Positions 33,036 to 42,634 are shown, counted from the stretch's first letter. The stretch: DNA of 64,000 nucleotides from JAENWD01 sp963837165 (GCA_963837165.1 CAWIMD010000002.1:682001-746000), one strand, 5' to 3'. Notes: generated by a model not told the origin, from the sequence alone. A program made the numbers and translations.

Positions 33036-34310
33036 TCAGACCGACGACAGCGTGTGGCCCAGCTTGTCCTTCTTGGTCTTGAGGTACTTGCGGGTGAACT
33101 CGGATCCGGGGGGGATTTCCAGCGGCAGCGACTCGCTCACGGCGAGCCCATATCCCTGCAGGCCGATGAACTTGCGCGGGTTGTTGGTCAGCAGCCGCAT
33201 CGTCCGGACGCCGAGGTCACCGAGGATCTGCGCGCCGATGCCGTAGTCGCGCTGATCCGGCTTGAATCCGAGCCGCTCGTTGGCCTCCACCGTGTCGAAG
33301 CCCTGGTCCTGCAGCTCGTAGGCGCGGATCTTGTTCGCCAGTCCGATGCCACGTCCTTCCTGGTTCAGGTACAGCAGCACACCGCGTCCCTCGGCCGAGA
33401 TGCGCTCCATCGCCGTGTGCAGCTGCGACCCGCAGTCGCAGCGCGCCGAGTGGAACACGTCGCCGGTCAGGCACTTCGAGTGCACGCGGACCATCACGTC
33501 GCGCCCGTCGCCGATCTCGCCACGCACGAGCGCCACGTGGGTCTCGCCGTCGATCAGGCTCTCGTAGGCATACATCTGGAAGTCGCCGAGCTCGGTCGGG
33601 AGCTTCGCGCTCGCGACCTGCCGGACCAGCCGTTCGTTTTCCATCCGGTACTTGATCAGATCCGCGATGGTGATGAGCGGCAGCTTGTGGCGCCGGGCGA
33701 GCCGCGCGAGATCGGGCACCCGGGCCGCCGATCCGGTCGGCGCCAGCACCTCGCAGATGACGCCGGCGGGGGCGAGCCCCGCCAGTCTGGCCAGGTCCAC
33801 CGCGGCTTCGGTGTGGCCGGCTCGCACGAGCACGCCGCCCTGCCGCGCGCGCAGGGGAAACACGTGACCGGGTCGCAGCAGATCCTGCGGACGCGCCTCG
33901 GGGGCGATGGCGGTGAGGATGGTGGCGGCGCGATCCGGCGCCGAGATTCCGGTGCTCGTCTTGCCTCGCGCGTCGATGGGCACGCACATCGCCGTCTCGC
34001 GCATCGACGAGTTCACCGAGACCGACAGCGGGATCTCGAGCGCGTCGAGCCGCTCCGGGGTCATCGCCAGGCACACCAGGCCGCGCCCGTGCGTCACCAT
34101 GAAGTTCACGATCTCGGGCGTGACCTTCTCGGCGGCGACGGTGAGGTCCCCCTCGTTCTCCCGGTCCTCGTCGTCCACGACGATCACCATGCGGCCCTCG
34201 CGCATGGCCTCCACTGCCTGCTCGACCGGCGAGAAGGGGCTTCTGGATCTGGATGGCCGCGCCAGGCGGAGGCGGCCGGCTCTCGATGACGATGGGCGAT
34301 GCTTGGTCAT
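33036..34310 (-). CDS. ribBA: Bifunctional 3,4-DHBP synthase / GTP cyclohydrolase II
   Basis: Makes both riboflavin precursors: 3,4-dihydroxybutanone phosphate from ribulose 5-phosphate and the pyrimidine from GTP. The 424-residue protein has the RibB domain (VDDEDRENEGDLTVAAE, GHTEAAVDLARLAGL) and the RibA domain with zinc Cys residues (KCLTGDVFHSARCDCGSQLH), RGIGLANKIRAYELQ and a final TKKDKLGHTL. The start ATG at 34310 is 2 nt from the ribE stop. The first about 25 residues are basic and unconserved. Confidence 0.95.
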   Translation of the reverse strand: MTKHRPSSSRAGRLRLARPSRSRSPFSPVEQAVEAMREGRMVIVVDDEDRENEGDLTVAAEKVTPEIVNFMVTHGRGLVCLAMTPERLDALEIPLSVSVNSSMRETAMCVPIDARGKTSTGISAPDRAATILTAIAPEARPQDLLRPGHVFPLRARQGGVLVRAGHTEAAVDLARLAGLAPAGVICEVLAPTGSAARVPDLARLARRHKLPLITIADLIKYRMENERLVRQVASAKLPTELGDFQMYAYESLIDGETHVALVRGEIGDGRDVMVRVHSKCLTGDVFHSARCDCGSQLHTAMERISAEGRGVLLYLNQEGRGIGLANKIRAYELQDQGFDTVEANERLGFKPDQRDYGIGAQILGDLGVRTMRLLTNNPRKFIGLQGYGLAVSESLPLEIPPGSEFTRKYLKTKKDKLGHTLSSV

Positions 34311-34312
34311 GA

Positions 34313-34921
34313 TCAGGGTGCCACCGGGCGCGGCGAACTGAGGCCAACGGCGCGGGCCACGTACTTGCCGATGATGTCGCACTCGAGGTTCACCCGCGCC
34401 GCCGGACGCGCCGCGCGCAGGTTCGTATGCGTCCAGGTGTGCGGGATGATCTGCACGTCGAAGCTGTCGTCGCCGAGCGTGGCGACCGTCAGGCTGATGC
34501 CGTCCAGGGCCACCGAGCCTTTCGGCACGAAGTAGGGCGCCAGCTCGCCGGGGAACCGCACGCGGACCCACCAGAAGTCGCCGTCAGGGCGGATGTCCAC
34601 GATCGTGCCCACCGCGTCCACGTGGCCCAGCACGAAATGCCCGCCCAGGCGACCGTCGGCGCGCAGCGACCGCTCCAGGTTCACCACGTCCCCCGGCTCG
34701 AGATCGCCGAGCGCGGAGACACGCTCGGTCTCCGGCCCGACATCGAACGCGGCCGCGGGCCCGCCCGCCTTGACGACCGTCAGGCAGACCCCGTTCACGG
34801 CGAGGCTGTCCCCCACCGCCAGCTCCTCGGCCAGATCGCTGGCGACGAACAGGCGCAGGGCGCCCGGGCGTCGCTCGAGCGCTACGACCTCTCCGGCCGA
34901 CTCAATCAGCCCGGTGAACAT
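34313..34921 (-). CDS. ribE: Riboflavin synthase alpha subunit
   Basis: Dismutates two 6,7-dimethyl-8-ribityllumazine molecules to riboflavin. The 202-residue duplicated beta-barrel starts MFTGLIESAGEV, with VNGVCLTVV and the second-half GISLTVATLGDDSFDV plus IPHTWTHTNLRAARPAARVNLECDIIGKY. It overlaps ribD by 20 bp. The lumazine synthase gene is not seen in the window. Confidence 0.96.
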   Translation of the reverse strand: MFTGLIESAGEVVALERRPGALRLFVASDLAEELAVGDSLAVNGVCLTVVKAGGPAAAFDVGPETERVSALGDLEPGDVVNLERSLRADGRLGGHFVLGHVDAVGTIVDIRPDGDFWWVRVRFPGELAPYFVPKGSVALDGISLTVATLGDDSFDVQIIPHTWTHTNLRAARPAARVNLECDIIGKYVARAVGLSSPRPVAP

Positions 34922-35975
34922 AGCCGGTCATCCGCACGTCGGGGCCCACCAGCCGCGCCTCGAGGCCGGCCAGACCCGAAATGCACACCCCGCGGCCCGC
35001 CATCAGGGGTACGCCTCCGCTGCCGAGGGCCGTCGGCGCGACGTACAAACGGACTTCATCGATCATACCTGCATCGGAGGCAGCCTGGTTCAGCAGGGAG
35101 CCGCCCTCGAGCAGCACCGAGTGGATTCCCAGCACCGCCAGGCGACGGAAGGCCTCACCCACTGACGCACCGCTGTCGTCGAGCTCCGCACCCGCCACCG
35201 TCAGGGCCTCCGCGGCAGCGGGATGGCCCTCGATGCCGGGCCGCGATGTCAGGATGAGCACGCGTCCCGGCGTGGCGAGCACGCGGCTGGTCGGGGGCGT
35301 CCTGAGCGAGCGATCGAACACGACCCGTGCCGGCGGCCGCTCCGTCCAGACATCGCGAACGGTGAGCCACGGATCGTCGGCCATGACCGTCCCGCTGCCG
35401 ACGGCAATGGCGTCCACCTCGGCGCGGAGGCGCTGCACGTCCCGTCGCGCGTCCGCGCTCGTGATGTCGGTCCTCGCGCCGGGCGCGGCCGCGATCATCC
35501 CGTCGAGGCTTACGCCGGCCTTGAGGATGACCCAGGGCCGGCCGGCGGTCATCACGGTGAAGAACGGCGCGTTCAACCTGCGAGCCGCGTCGGACTCTGC
35601 GCCACAGGCCACCTCGATGCCATGCGCCGACAGGTATCGCAGCCCCGCCCCGGCGACCACCGGGTTCGGATCCTCGGTGGCGACCACGACCCGGGCGATG
35701 CCGGCCTCGACGATCCGATCCGTGCACGGTCCGGTCCGGCCGTGGTGGCAGCACGGCTCCAGCGTGCAGACGAGCGTCGCCCCGCGGGCGCGGACGCCGG
35801 CCTGGCGCAGGGCGTGGACCTCGGCGTGCGGAGTCCCGGCGCGCTCGTGCCACCCGTCGCCGACGATCGTGCCGTCGGGCGCAATCACCGAGGCGCCGAC
35901 CATCGGGTTGGGGCTGGTCCGGCCCCGGCCCCGCGCCGCCAGGCGCAACGCGCGCCGCATCAGCCGATCTACCAC
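34902..35975 (-). CDS. ribD: Riboflavin biosynthesis deaminase/reductase RibD
   Basis: Bifunctional enzyme: a zinc deaminase domain (TSPNPMVGASV, HAEVHAL, TLEPCCHHGRTGPCTDRIV) and a reductase domain (ILKAGVSLDGMIAAAPG, SGTVMADDPWLTVR). Product 357 aa from the GTG at 35975, which overlaps the ftsY stop by 7 bp; an ATG at 35960 is possible. It heads ribD-ribE-ribBA. No FMN riboswitch is visible upstream, since the upstream gene is ftsY with no gap. Confidence 0.95.
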   Translation of the reverse strand: MVDRLMRRALRLAARGRGRTSPNPMVGASVIAPDGTIVGDGWHERAGTPHAEVHALRQAGVRARGATLVCTLEPCCHHGRTGPCTDRIVEAGIARVVVATEDPNPVVAGAGLRYLSAHGIEVACGAESDAARRLNAPFFTVMTAGRPWVILKAGVSLDGMIAAAPGARTDITSADARRDVQRLRAEVDAIAVGSGTVMADDPWLTVRDVWTERPPARVVFDRSLRTPPTSRVLATPGRVLILTSRPGIEGHPAAAEALTVAGAELDDSGASVGEAFRRLAVLGIHSVLLEGGSLLNQAASDAGMIDEVRLYVAPTALGSGGVPLMAGRGVCISGLAGLEARLVGPDVRMTGYVHRAD

Positions 35976-36889
35976 TTCTGCTCGAACAGAGCCGCGACGT
36001 ACTCGTCGGGCGAGAACGGGATGAGATCGTCGATGCCCTCGCCAACGCCCACGTACCGGATCGGGAGCTTGAGATCGTGTGCGATGGCCACGGCCACGCC
36101 GCCCTTGGCGGTGCCGTCCAGCTTCGTCAGGACGACGCCGGTCACGCCGGCGGCCTCGGTGAACTGCTGCGCCTGCACCAGACCGTTCTGCCCGACCGTG
36201 GCATCGATGACGATCAGCACCTCGTGCGGCGCGTCGGGCACTTCGCGCGAGGCCACGCGGCGAATCTTCTCCAGCTCCTGCATCAGGTTCTGCCGCGTGT
36301 GCAGCCGGCCCGCGGTATCGACGAACACCGGGCTGAGGCCGCGCGCCCTGCCCGATGCCACCGCGTCGAAGACCACCGACGCCGGATCCGCGCCTTCACG
36401 CGTGCGCACCATGTCCACGCCGGCGCGCTCCGCCCAGATCTGCAGCTGGTCCACGGCGGCGGCGCGGAAGGTGTCGGCGGCGCAGATGAGCGGCTTCTGC
36501 CCGTCCTTCTTGGCGAGGCTGGCGAGCTTCCCGACGGTGGTCGTCTTGCCCGTGCCGTTCACGCCGACGATCAGCACCACGTGGGGACGGCCCTGCACCA
36601 CGTCGCGACGGGCGCCGTCGAACACGGCGAGGATCTCGCGGCTGACCAGCGCCCGCAGGCCTCCCGGCCCGCGCGGTTCGTCGCGCACGCGCTCGAGAAT
36701 CCGCTCCGTAGCCGGCACGCCCAGGTCTGCCGAGATGAGCAGGTCCTCGAGCGCCTCCACCGTGTCCACGTCCAGCGGGCGGCTGCGCCGTTCGGGTGCG
36801 TCGGCGCCGCGCACGATCTCGTCGAAGCGCCCGACGATCCGATCCGTCGTCCTCGACAGCCCGGTCTTCAGCCGATCGAAGAACCCCAT
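35969..36889 (-). CDS. ftsY: Signal recognition particle receptor FtsY
   Basis: Membrane-associated GTPase receptor for SRP. The 306-residue protein has the N domain (FFDRLKTGLSRTTDRI), P-loop GVNGTGKTTTVGKLA, DTFRAAAVDQL, DTAGRLHTR and TKLDGTAKGGVA. It lacks the long acidic N-terminal extension of E. coli FtsY. It is followed by ribD with a short overlap and preceded by gpsA with a 13-bp gap, all on the minus strand. Confidence 0.96.
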   Translation of the reverse strand: MGFFDRLKTGLSRTTDRIVGRFDEIVRGADAPERRSRPLDVDTVEALEDLLISADLGVPATERILERVRDEPRGPGGLRALVSREILAVFDGARRDVVQGRPHVVLIVGVNGTGKTTTVGKLASLAKKDGQKPLICAADTFRAAAVDQLQIWAERAGVDMVRTREGADPASVVFDAVASGRARGLSPVFVDTAGRLHTRQNLMQELEKIRRVASREVPDAPHEVLIVIDATVGQNGLVQAQQFTEAAGVTGVVLTKLDGTAKGGVAVAIAHDLKLPIRYVGVGEGIDDLIPFSPDEYVAALFEQKW

Positions 36890-36902
36890 CCGATCAACTG
36901 TA

Positions 36903-37907
36903 TCACCCGGACTCCGCCTCGGCCCGCTGCGGCCGCAGCATCAGCTCTTCGAGCGCGGCCCGCGCGTCCCGCCTCCCGCTGAGCACCTCGGCCATCTGCG
37001 TCGCAATCGGCAGTTCCACGCCCGCGCGCGTGCCCAGCGCGAGCGCGGCGCCGGTCGTCCGGATCCCCTCGGCCACCATCTTCATGCTGCCGACGATGTC
37101 GTCCAGGCCGCGCCCGCGGGCCAGTTCCACGCCCACGTGCCGGTTGCGGCTCAGCGACCCCGTGCACGTGAGCACCAGATCCCCAAGTCCCGCCAGGCCG
37201 GCCAGCGTCTCGCGGCGCGCGCCCAGCGCGCATGCCAGGCGCGTGATTTCAGCCAGCCCGCGCGTGATGAGTCCCGCCACCGCGTTGTGGCCGATTTCCA
37301 TGCCTTCCACCACGCCCGCCGCAATGGCGATCACGTTCTTCAGCGCACCGCCAATCTCGACCCCAATCACATCCGACGTGCCGTACAGTCGGAGATACCG
37401 CGACCGGAACTCCGCCTGCACCAGCTCCACCACGGCCGCGTCGGGCGACGCGACGACCACCGCCGTCGGCATCCCGCGCCCGACCTCCGCGGCAAAGCTG
37501 GGCCCCGAGAGCGCCGCCACCGGATGGCCCGGTCCGACGACGTCGGTGATGAGCTCAGACATCCGGAGCAGCGTCACTTCCTCCAGGCCCTTGGTGGCAC
37601 TGACGATGGCCGCGCCCGATCGCAGGGCGGGCCTCGCCATGATCATCACCGCCCGGGCGCCGTGCGACGGCAGCGCGCTGACGACCAGCTCGGCGGCGTC
37701 GAGCGCGGCGGCGATGTCGATTGCGGGGCTGACGCCGTCCGGGAACGTCGAATCCGGCAGGTAGACGGGATTGGCGCGTCGCGTCGTCATCTCCCGGGCC
37801 AGCGCCGGGTCCCGCGCCCACAGGCGCACCTCGTGACCGAGCCGCGCGAGGTGCACGGCGAGCGCCGTGCCGAAGCTGCCGGCCCCCAGGACCGCCACCT
37901 GTCTCAC
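36903..37907 (-). CDS. gpsA: Glycerol-3-phosphate dehydrogenase (NAD(P)+)
   Basis: Makes sn-glycerol 3-phosphate from dihydroxyacetone phosphate for phospholipids. The 334-residue protein has the Rossmann start VAVLGAGSFGTALAVHLARLG, VSATKGLE, the catalytic ALKNVIAIAAGVVEGMEIG and GLAGLGDLVLTCTG. It starts with GTG at 37907 in a GTGA overlap with plsY, tying backbone synthesis to acyltransfer. Confidence 0.96.
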   Translation of the reverse strand: MRQVAVLGAGSFGTALAVHLARLGHEVRLWARDPALAREMTTRRANPVYLPDSTFPDGVSPAIDIAAALDAAELVVSALPSHGARAVMIMARPALRSGAAIVSATKGLEEVTLLRMSELITDVVGPGHPVAALSGPSFAAEVGRGMPTAVVVASPDAAVVELVQAEFRSRYLRLYGTSDVIGVEIGGALKNVIAIAAGVVEGMEIGHNAVAGLITRGLAEITRLACALGARRETLAGLAGLGDLVLTCTGSLSRNRHVGVELARGRGLDDIVGSMKMVAEGIRTTGAALALGTRAGVELPIATQMAEVLSGRRDARAALEELMLRPQRAEAESG

Positions 37908-38497
37908 AGCGTCACCCGCCGGCCGATTCGGCGCTCGGTGCCGGCGCGCAGCCGGCCGATGTTCGAGCGATGACGGAATACGATGAGCACCGCAACCGCT
38001 CCGGCGGCGCCGACGGCCGCCGCCGGTGCCCCGAGGCCGAGGGCAATCGGACCGAGGGTCAGCGTCGCCACGATCGATCCCAGCGAGACGAACCGGGTCA
38101 GCCAGACCGTGGCCACGAAGACGCCAAGCACGGGGATCATCGCGACTGGGGTGAGCACCGAGAAGGCTCCGGCCGCCGTCGCCACGCCCTTGCCACCGCG
38201 GAAGCGAAGCCAGACGGGATAGATGTGGCCGACCACCGCCGCGACGCCCGCGACGGCCGCCGCCGACGTGCCGCCGGCGAGGCGCTCCGCCCAGAGCACG
38301 GCGCCGGCTCCCTTGGCCACGTCCAGCAGGAGCACGCCGAGGGCGGTCAGCACGCCGCTCGTGCGGAGCACGTTGGCCGCCCCGACGTTGCCGCTGCCCG
38401 ACCGGCGGATATCGATGCCCCTGACCAGCCGCCCGGCCAGGAAGGCGAACGGAATCGATCCGGTCAGGTACCCGATCGTGATCGCCAGAATCGGCAT
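37904..38497 (-). CDS. plsY: Glycerol-3-phosphate acyltransferase PlsY
   Basis: Integral membrane enzyme that transfers acyl groups from acyl-phosphate to glycerol 3-phosphate. The 197-residue protein begins MPILAITIGYLTGSIPFAFL and has RSGSGNVGAANVLRT, RFRGGKGVATAAGAF and the C-terminal FRHRSNIGRLRAGTE, the three conserved loops. It is 22 bp after thpR and overlaps gpsA. Confidence 0.95.
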   Translation of the reverse strand: MPILAITIGYLTGSIPFAFLAGRLVRGIDIRRSGSGNVGAANVLRTSGVLTALGVLLLDVAKGAGAVLWAERLAGGTSAAAVAGVAAVVGHIYPVWLRFRGGKGVATAAGAFSVLTPVAMIPVLGVFVATVWLTRFVSLGSIVATLTLGPIALGLGAPAAAVGAAGAVAVLIVFRHRSNIGRLRAGTERRIGRRVTL

Positions 38498-38519
38498 CTT
38501 CGCTCCCTCTCGAGGATGC

Positions 38520-39089
38520 TCATGCCGTGCCCGCAAGCGGCGCACGCGCGAGCACGATGTACGTCGGCCCTCCCTCTCCGAGCACGCTGCGATAGAGCGT
38601 CGCCGCCTCCACGCGACAGCGCCCGACCGCCGCGCCCGCACATCGCCCGACTGCATCCGCCAGGCGCGAGGACACGTGTCCTTTGACGCGCGCCAGCGTC
38701 AGGTGCGGCGCGAAGGGCCGCGCGTCGAGCCTCAGGCCGAGCGCGGTCAGGCGTGCGCCAATCAGCGCGTGCATCCGCCCGAGCTCGGGAACGCCGGCGC
38801 GGAGCCCGGCCCACACCACGCGCGGCCGGGCGGGCGACGGAAAGAGGCCCATTCCGCCGATCTCCAGGTCGAACGGCGGCACCTCAATCGGCGCGGCCAG
38901 GGCCGCCGCGACGGCCGGAACGACATCTTCTCCCACCTCGCCGATAAAGTGGATCGTCAGGTGCAGGCGATCAGGGGTGACCCACGTGGCCTTCACCCCG
39001 TTGCCGGCGACCTGCCTGAGCTCGGAAGAAAGCCTCCGCACCCGCTCGCGCAGCGGCTCGTCCAGATCGACGGCGATGAACAAGCGCAT
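38520..39089 (-). CDS. thpR: RNA 2',3'-cyclic phosphodiesterase ThpR
   Basis: 2H-family phosphoesterase acting on 2',3'-cyclic RNA ends. The 189-residue protein starts MRLFIAVDLDEPLRERV and has the two diagnostic H-x-T/S motifs, HLTIHFIGEV and HLTLARVKG. The start ATG at 39089 is 23 bp downstream of cinA, the widespread cinA-thpR arrangement; recA is not beside it here. Confidence 0.93.
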   Translation of the reverse strand: MRLFIAVDLDEPLRERVRRLSSELRQVAGNGVKATWVTPDRLHLTIHFIGEVGEDVVPAVAAALAAPIEVPPFDLEIGGMGLFPSPARPRVVWAGLRAGVPELGRMHALIGARLTALGLRLDARPFAPHLTLARVKGHVSSRLADAVGRCAGAAVGRCRVEAATLYRSVLGEGGPTYIVLARAPLAGTA

Positions 39090-39112
39090 GGTTGTGTGAG
39101 CGCTTCCCAATC

Positions 39113-40384
39113 CTATGGCACGGCACGGCCGATCAGCACCCGTCGCACCATGTCGAGCGCGGCGTGACTCGAGATGTCGCGGATCAGCTCGCGGCCGCCC
39201 GGATACTGCCGCCTCCGCACCACCCGCGCGTCGGGCGTCTCCACCGCGAGGATCACGGTCCCGACCGGCTTCAGCTCGGTACCGCCGTCGGGTCCGGCGA
39301 TGCCGGTGACGCCAATGCCGACATCGGCGCCCGTCCGCGCCCGGATGCCCGACGCCATTGACGCCGCGACGGGCTCGCTGACGGCGCCGTGCTCGGCAAT
39401 GAGCGCCGCGGGCACGCCGAGCAGCGTCGTCTTGGCGGCGTTGCTGTAGCTGACGATTCCGCACTCGACGTAGGCCGAGCTGCCGGGCACGTCGGTGAGC
39501 CGCTTCAGCACGAGCCCCCCCGTACAGGACTCGGCGGCTGCAAGGCGCCAGTCTCGCGCGCGAAGCAGCTGTCCGATCACGGATTCGATGGACTGCCCGT
39601 CGTCGCTGTACGCGTCGTCGCCGAGCACGTGCGCGGCCTCGGCGGCTGCCGCGGCAAGCGCGTCCTCCGCATCGGCCTCGCGAGCGGCGTTCACGGTGAG
39701 GTGCAGATCGATCGCGCCACGCGCCGCCAGGATCGTGACCTCGATTGGCGGCGTGCGCTGCGCCCAGATCCTGTACAGCGGCCGCACGGCTTCCTCGGTG
39801 TGCGACTCGCTCCGGCCGAAGACCCGCACCACGCGCGTGTGGATCCGGCCGCCCGCCGAGCGCGCCTCGAGCCGCTCGCGGGCCACGCTCTCCAGCATCG
39901 GCACGAGCTCGCGCGGCGGTCCAGGCAGCAGCACGATCACCTGGTCGCCCGCCTCGAGATAGAGGCCCGGCGCCGTGCCGTGCGGGTTCGGCAGCACCGT
40001 GGCGCCCTCCGGCACCATCGCCTGCCGCCGGTTGATCTGTGGCATGGCCAGGCCGCGACGCCTGAAGCGCGCCTCGACTGCGGCCGCGATCGCGGCGTCT
40101 TCGACCAGGGCGCGCCCGAGCGACGCTGCCACGACATCCCGTGTGATGTCGTCGTCGGTCGGGCCCAGTCCACCGGTCAGCACGACGAGGTCGGACCGGC
40201 CGAGCGCCCCTTCGAAGACCGCGGTCAGGTCTTCAGGACGATCCCCGACCACCGCCTTGGCACGCAGCGGAATTCCCATGGCGCGAAGCCGCTCGGCCAC
40301 GGCAAGCGAGTTGGTGTCGAGCCTCGAGGCCGTGAGCAGCTCCGAGCCGACCGCGATGACCTCCGCCGATCGGAGCGGACGCAT
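39113..40384 (-). CDS. cinA: CinA family nicotinamide-nucleotide amidohydrolase
   Basis: Two-domain protein: an N-terminal MoeA-like COG1058 domain (AEVIAVGSELLT, VVLTGGLGPTDDDITRD, LLPGPPRELVPML) and a C-terminal PncC amidohydrolase domain (AAAESCTGGLVLKRLTDVPGSSAY, GVTGIAGPDGG), which deamidates NMN in NAD recycling. Product 423 aa from the ATG at 40384, which overlaps the pgpA stop (TGATG). thpR follows. Confidence 0.95.
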   Translation of the reverse strand: MRPLRSAEVIAVGSELLTASRLDTNSLAVAERLRAMGIPLRAKAVVGDRPEDLTAVFEGALGRSDLVVLTGGLGPTDDDITRDVVAASLGRALVEDAAIAAAVEARFRRRGLAMPQINRRQAMVPEGATVLPNPHGTAPGLYLEAGDQVIVLLPGPPRELVPMLESVARERLEARSAGGRIHTRVVRVFGRSESHTEEAVRPLYRIWAQRTPPIEVTILAARGAIDLHLTVNAAREADAEDALAAAAAEAAHVLGDDAYSDDGQSIESVIGQLLRARDWRLAAAESCTGGLVLKRLTDVPGSSAYVECGIVSYSNAAKTTLLGVPAALIAEHGAVSEPVAASMASGIRARTGADVGIGVTGIAGPDGGTELKPVGTVILAVETPDARVVRRRQYPGGRELIRDISSHAALDMVRRVLIGRAVP

Positions 40385-40884
40385 CAGCGGCCCAGGACGG
40401 GCACCAGCGCGAGCGCAACGCGCAGGGCGAGGTTGCCGTACACGGCCACCATCAGATCGTCGGCCATCATGCCCCACCCGCCCGGAAGCGCCTCGAGCCG
40501 GCGCGCGGGCAACGGCTTCACCACGTCGAGCACGCGGAACAGGAAGAAGCCGATCACGGCGAGCGGCCACGTGGCGGGCAACAGGTACAGGGTCAGCAGC
40601 ATACCGGCCACTTCGTCGATGACGCCGGCACCCGGATCCGTCGTCCCGAAATGGCGTTCCGCAATGGTGCCGCTCCAGCCGCCGGCCACCGCCAGCAGGA
40701 CGATGATCGCGCTCTCCACCGCGGCGCCGACGCCGAAGTGGCGAAGCAGGAGGAACACCGCGAGCCCGGCCACCGAGCCCGCCGTCCCCGGCGCGATCGG
40801 GAAGTACCCGACGCCGCCGAACGTGCAGAGCAACAGGGCGACGCGGGTCACCGGCGCGGGGACGGCGCGCGAGGGATTGTTCAC
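40384..40884 (-). CDS. pgpA: Phosphatidylglycerophosphatase A
   Basis: Membrane phosphatase that makes phosphatidylglycerol from its phosphate. The 166-residue product has the motif GYFPIAPGTAGSV near the N-terminus, DPGAGVIDEVAGML, the membrane helices around FFLFRVLDVVKPLPARRLE and the C-terminal GGWGMMADDLMVAVYGNL. It starts with GTG at 40884 in a GTGA overlap with the RDD gene. Confidence 0.94.
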   Translation of the reverse strand: MNNPSRAVPAPVTRVALLLCTFGGVGYFPIAPGTAGSVAGLAVFLLLRHFGVGAAVESAIIVLLAVAGGWSGTIAERHFGTTDPGAGVIDEVAGMLLTLYLLPATWPLAVIGFFLFRVLDVVKPLPARRLEALPGGWGMMADDLMVAVYGNLALRVALALVPVLGR

Positions 40885-41822
40885 GCGGCGGGCACCCGGA
40901 TGACCCGGGTATCCGCCAGGTGGTCCTCGAGCGCGCGACCGCCTTCGTTCAGCAGGGCGGGCACGAAGCCGAGGCCGAGCGAGACGAGACTCACGAGGCA
41001 CCCGGCGGCCCGGACAATGGAAAGACCGCCCGAGACCGGCAGATCGGCATGGCCCACCACGCGCAGGCCGAACGCCATCTTCCCGATCGTCTGGCCGCCA
41101 GCGGCGGTGAACGCCGCGAAGTAGCCGCCGTTGACGAGGACGAAGAAGACCAGCAGCGGGATGGCGGGCAGCACGTGCAGGTCCGCGGACGTCAGTCCGC
41201 AGAGCCGCAGGGTGAGAGACACAACGGTGACGTCGATGCCCAGCACGATGGCGAGATCCACGAACGCCGATAGCGCCCGCCGTGCCGGCGGCGCCCCGAC
41301 CGGCTCGGCCGAATGCCGGTCGCCCCGGGCCTCGGCGCCGCGACCCGTGTGGCGCGCGGGGTCGTCACGATCAGGCAGCGGCAGTTCCAGCGAGCGCGGC
41401 GGGTCGGCCCGTTGCCGCGCCACTTTCGGGCGCAGCCGGGCGGGGTCGGGTGTGGCGCGCCGGACCGCCAGCGGACGACGCGGCGTCGCGCCCGGCGTGA
41501 CCAGCGGCGTGAGCTCGCCGTCGTCCTCCGGACCGAACAGCGGGAGGTCCGGCGGTTGCGGATCGGGCCCACCGATGACGCGATCCAGGTTCTGGAGCAC
41601 ACGCTCGAGGTCGGGCCTGGATCCGGGCGTTGCCGACGGGCGCGGCGCGGCCGGGGCCGCCTCGGGCCGTACTTCAATCTCCCGCAGCGGCCCGCCGTCC
41701 TCGGCCGGGTGCAGCGACAGATCGGGCGGAGCGGCGGCGGACGCCAGCGCGAACTCGAAGCCGCAGTTCTTGCAGCGCTCGGCCGCTTCGAAGCCGATGT
41801 ACCCGCACGTCGGGCACTTCAT
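40881..41822 (-). CDS. Zinc-ribbon and RDD-domain membrane protein
   Basis: A 313-residue protein that begins with a zinc ribbon (MKCPTCGY, CKNCGFEF), then a Pro/Asp-rich linker to about residue 170, then the RDD membrane domain (RALSAFVDLAIVLGIDVTVV, GQTIGKMAFGLRVVG) with four membrane helices. RDD proteins are often ion-transport related; the function here is unknown. It starts at the ATG at 41822 overlapping the TPR gene stop as ATGA. Confidence 0.85.
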   Translation of the reverse strand: MKCPTCGYIGFEAAERCKNCGFEFALASAAAPPDLSLHPAEDGGPLREIEVRPEAAPAAPRPSATPGSRPDLERVLQNLDRVIGGPDPQPPDLPLFGPEDDGELTPLVTPGATPRRPLAVRRATPDPARLRPKVARQRADPPRSLELPLPDRDDPARHTGRGAEARGDRHSAEPVGAPPARRALSAFVDLAIVLGIDVTVVSLTLRLCGLTSADLHVLPAIPLLVFFVLVNGGYFAAFTAAGGQTIGKMAFGLRVVGHADLPVSGGLSIVRAAGCLVSLVSLGLGFVPALLNEGGRALEDHLADTRVIRVPAA

Positions 41823-42634
41823 CGCGGGGCGCCCGTGGGCCCCGGCAGCTCGGCGGACGCAAGCAGGGCCTTCTGGATCTCGGCGAGGAGACGATCGGCA
41901 TCGGGACGATTGGGATCGGCCGTTGGAATCGACGTCAGCAACTGGATGGCCTCGCGGACGTGCCCCGTGCCGAACAGCTCGCGGGCTCGCGCCAGCGTGC
42001 GATCCGTTGCCCCGGGGACGGGCAGCGGATCCGGCGACGCGGCCTGGACTGGTCCCGGATGCGCGCCCACGGGCCGCCACCGCCCGAGGTCCTCCGCCGG
42101 GCCGTACCACCAGGCCATCACGCCGGCGGCGGCCAGGGCCAGGGCGACAAGGCCCGCGATACGCCGCGTGCCGGGCCGCGTGCGCTCCGTGACCTGGACG
42201 GTCGGAGACGCCGCGTGGGGCGCCGCACGGAGCGGATCCTCGGTGGCAGCGAAGCGCTCGAGTCGATCGAGTCGTCCGAGATACCCGAGCGCCACTTCGG
42301 GGGGCGCGCCGCCGTCAACGGCGGCGGTGAGCAGCGCCCTTGCCGCTGCCGTCTCGCCGTGCTCGAACGCGGCGGTGCCCAGCTGCAGCAGTTCCTCCGA
42401 CTCGCGCTGCCGCTCGCCGAGCGCGTTGCGCGCGCGCTCGATGTAGGCGCGGGCGCGGGCGTGGCCGCGATCGAGGAAGAGGACCCGGGTCCAGAGATGG
42501 ATCGCCTGCTCGTACTGTCCCGCGAAGTACTGATCCAGACCCGCCAGCAGCAACTGCTCCACCCGCACGTCGTGCGCGCGGCCGGCCGGTCCACTGACCG
42601 GGGCATTGTCTGGGGTCGTCAACGGATCAGGCAT
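41819..42634 (-). CDS. TPR-containing single-pass membrane protein
   Basis: A 271-residue protein with N-terminal TPR-like helices (LDQYFAGQYEQAIHLWTRVL, ARARAYIERARNALGE), one membrane helix around 162-178 (IAGLVALALAAAGVMAWW) and a second helical repeat pair near the C-terminus (ARARELFGTGHVREAIQLL). It is the first gene of a minus-strand run (TPR, RDD, pgpA, cinA, thpR, plsY, gpsA). A clear promoter lies upstream. Confidence 0.8.
   Translation of the reverse strand: MPDPLTTPDNAPVSGPAGRAHDVRVEQLLLAGLDQYFAGQYEQAIHLWTRVLFLDRGHARARAYIERARNALGERQRESEELLQLGTAAFEHGETAAARALLTAAVDGGAPPEVALGYLGRLDRLERFAATEDPLRAAPHAASPTVQVTERTRPGTRRIAGLVALALAAAGVMAWWYGPAEDLGRWRPVGAHPGPVQAASPDPLPVPGATDRTLARARELFGTGHVREAIQLLTSIPTADPNRPDADRLLAEIQKALLASAELPGPTGAPR

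Noticed and set aside
34322..35990. FMN riboswitch for the rib genes
   Set aside because: The rib genes overlap ftsY and each other; no RFN-element core is present.
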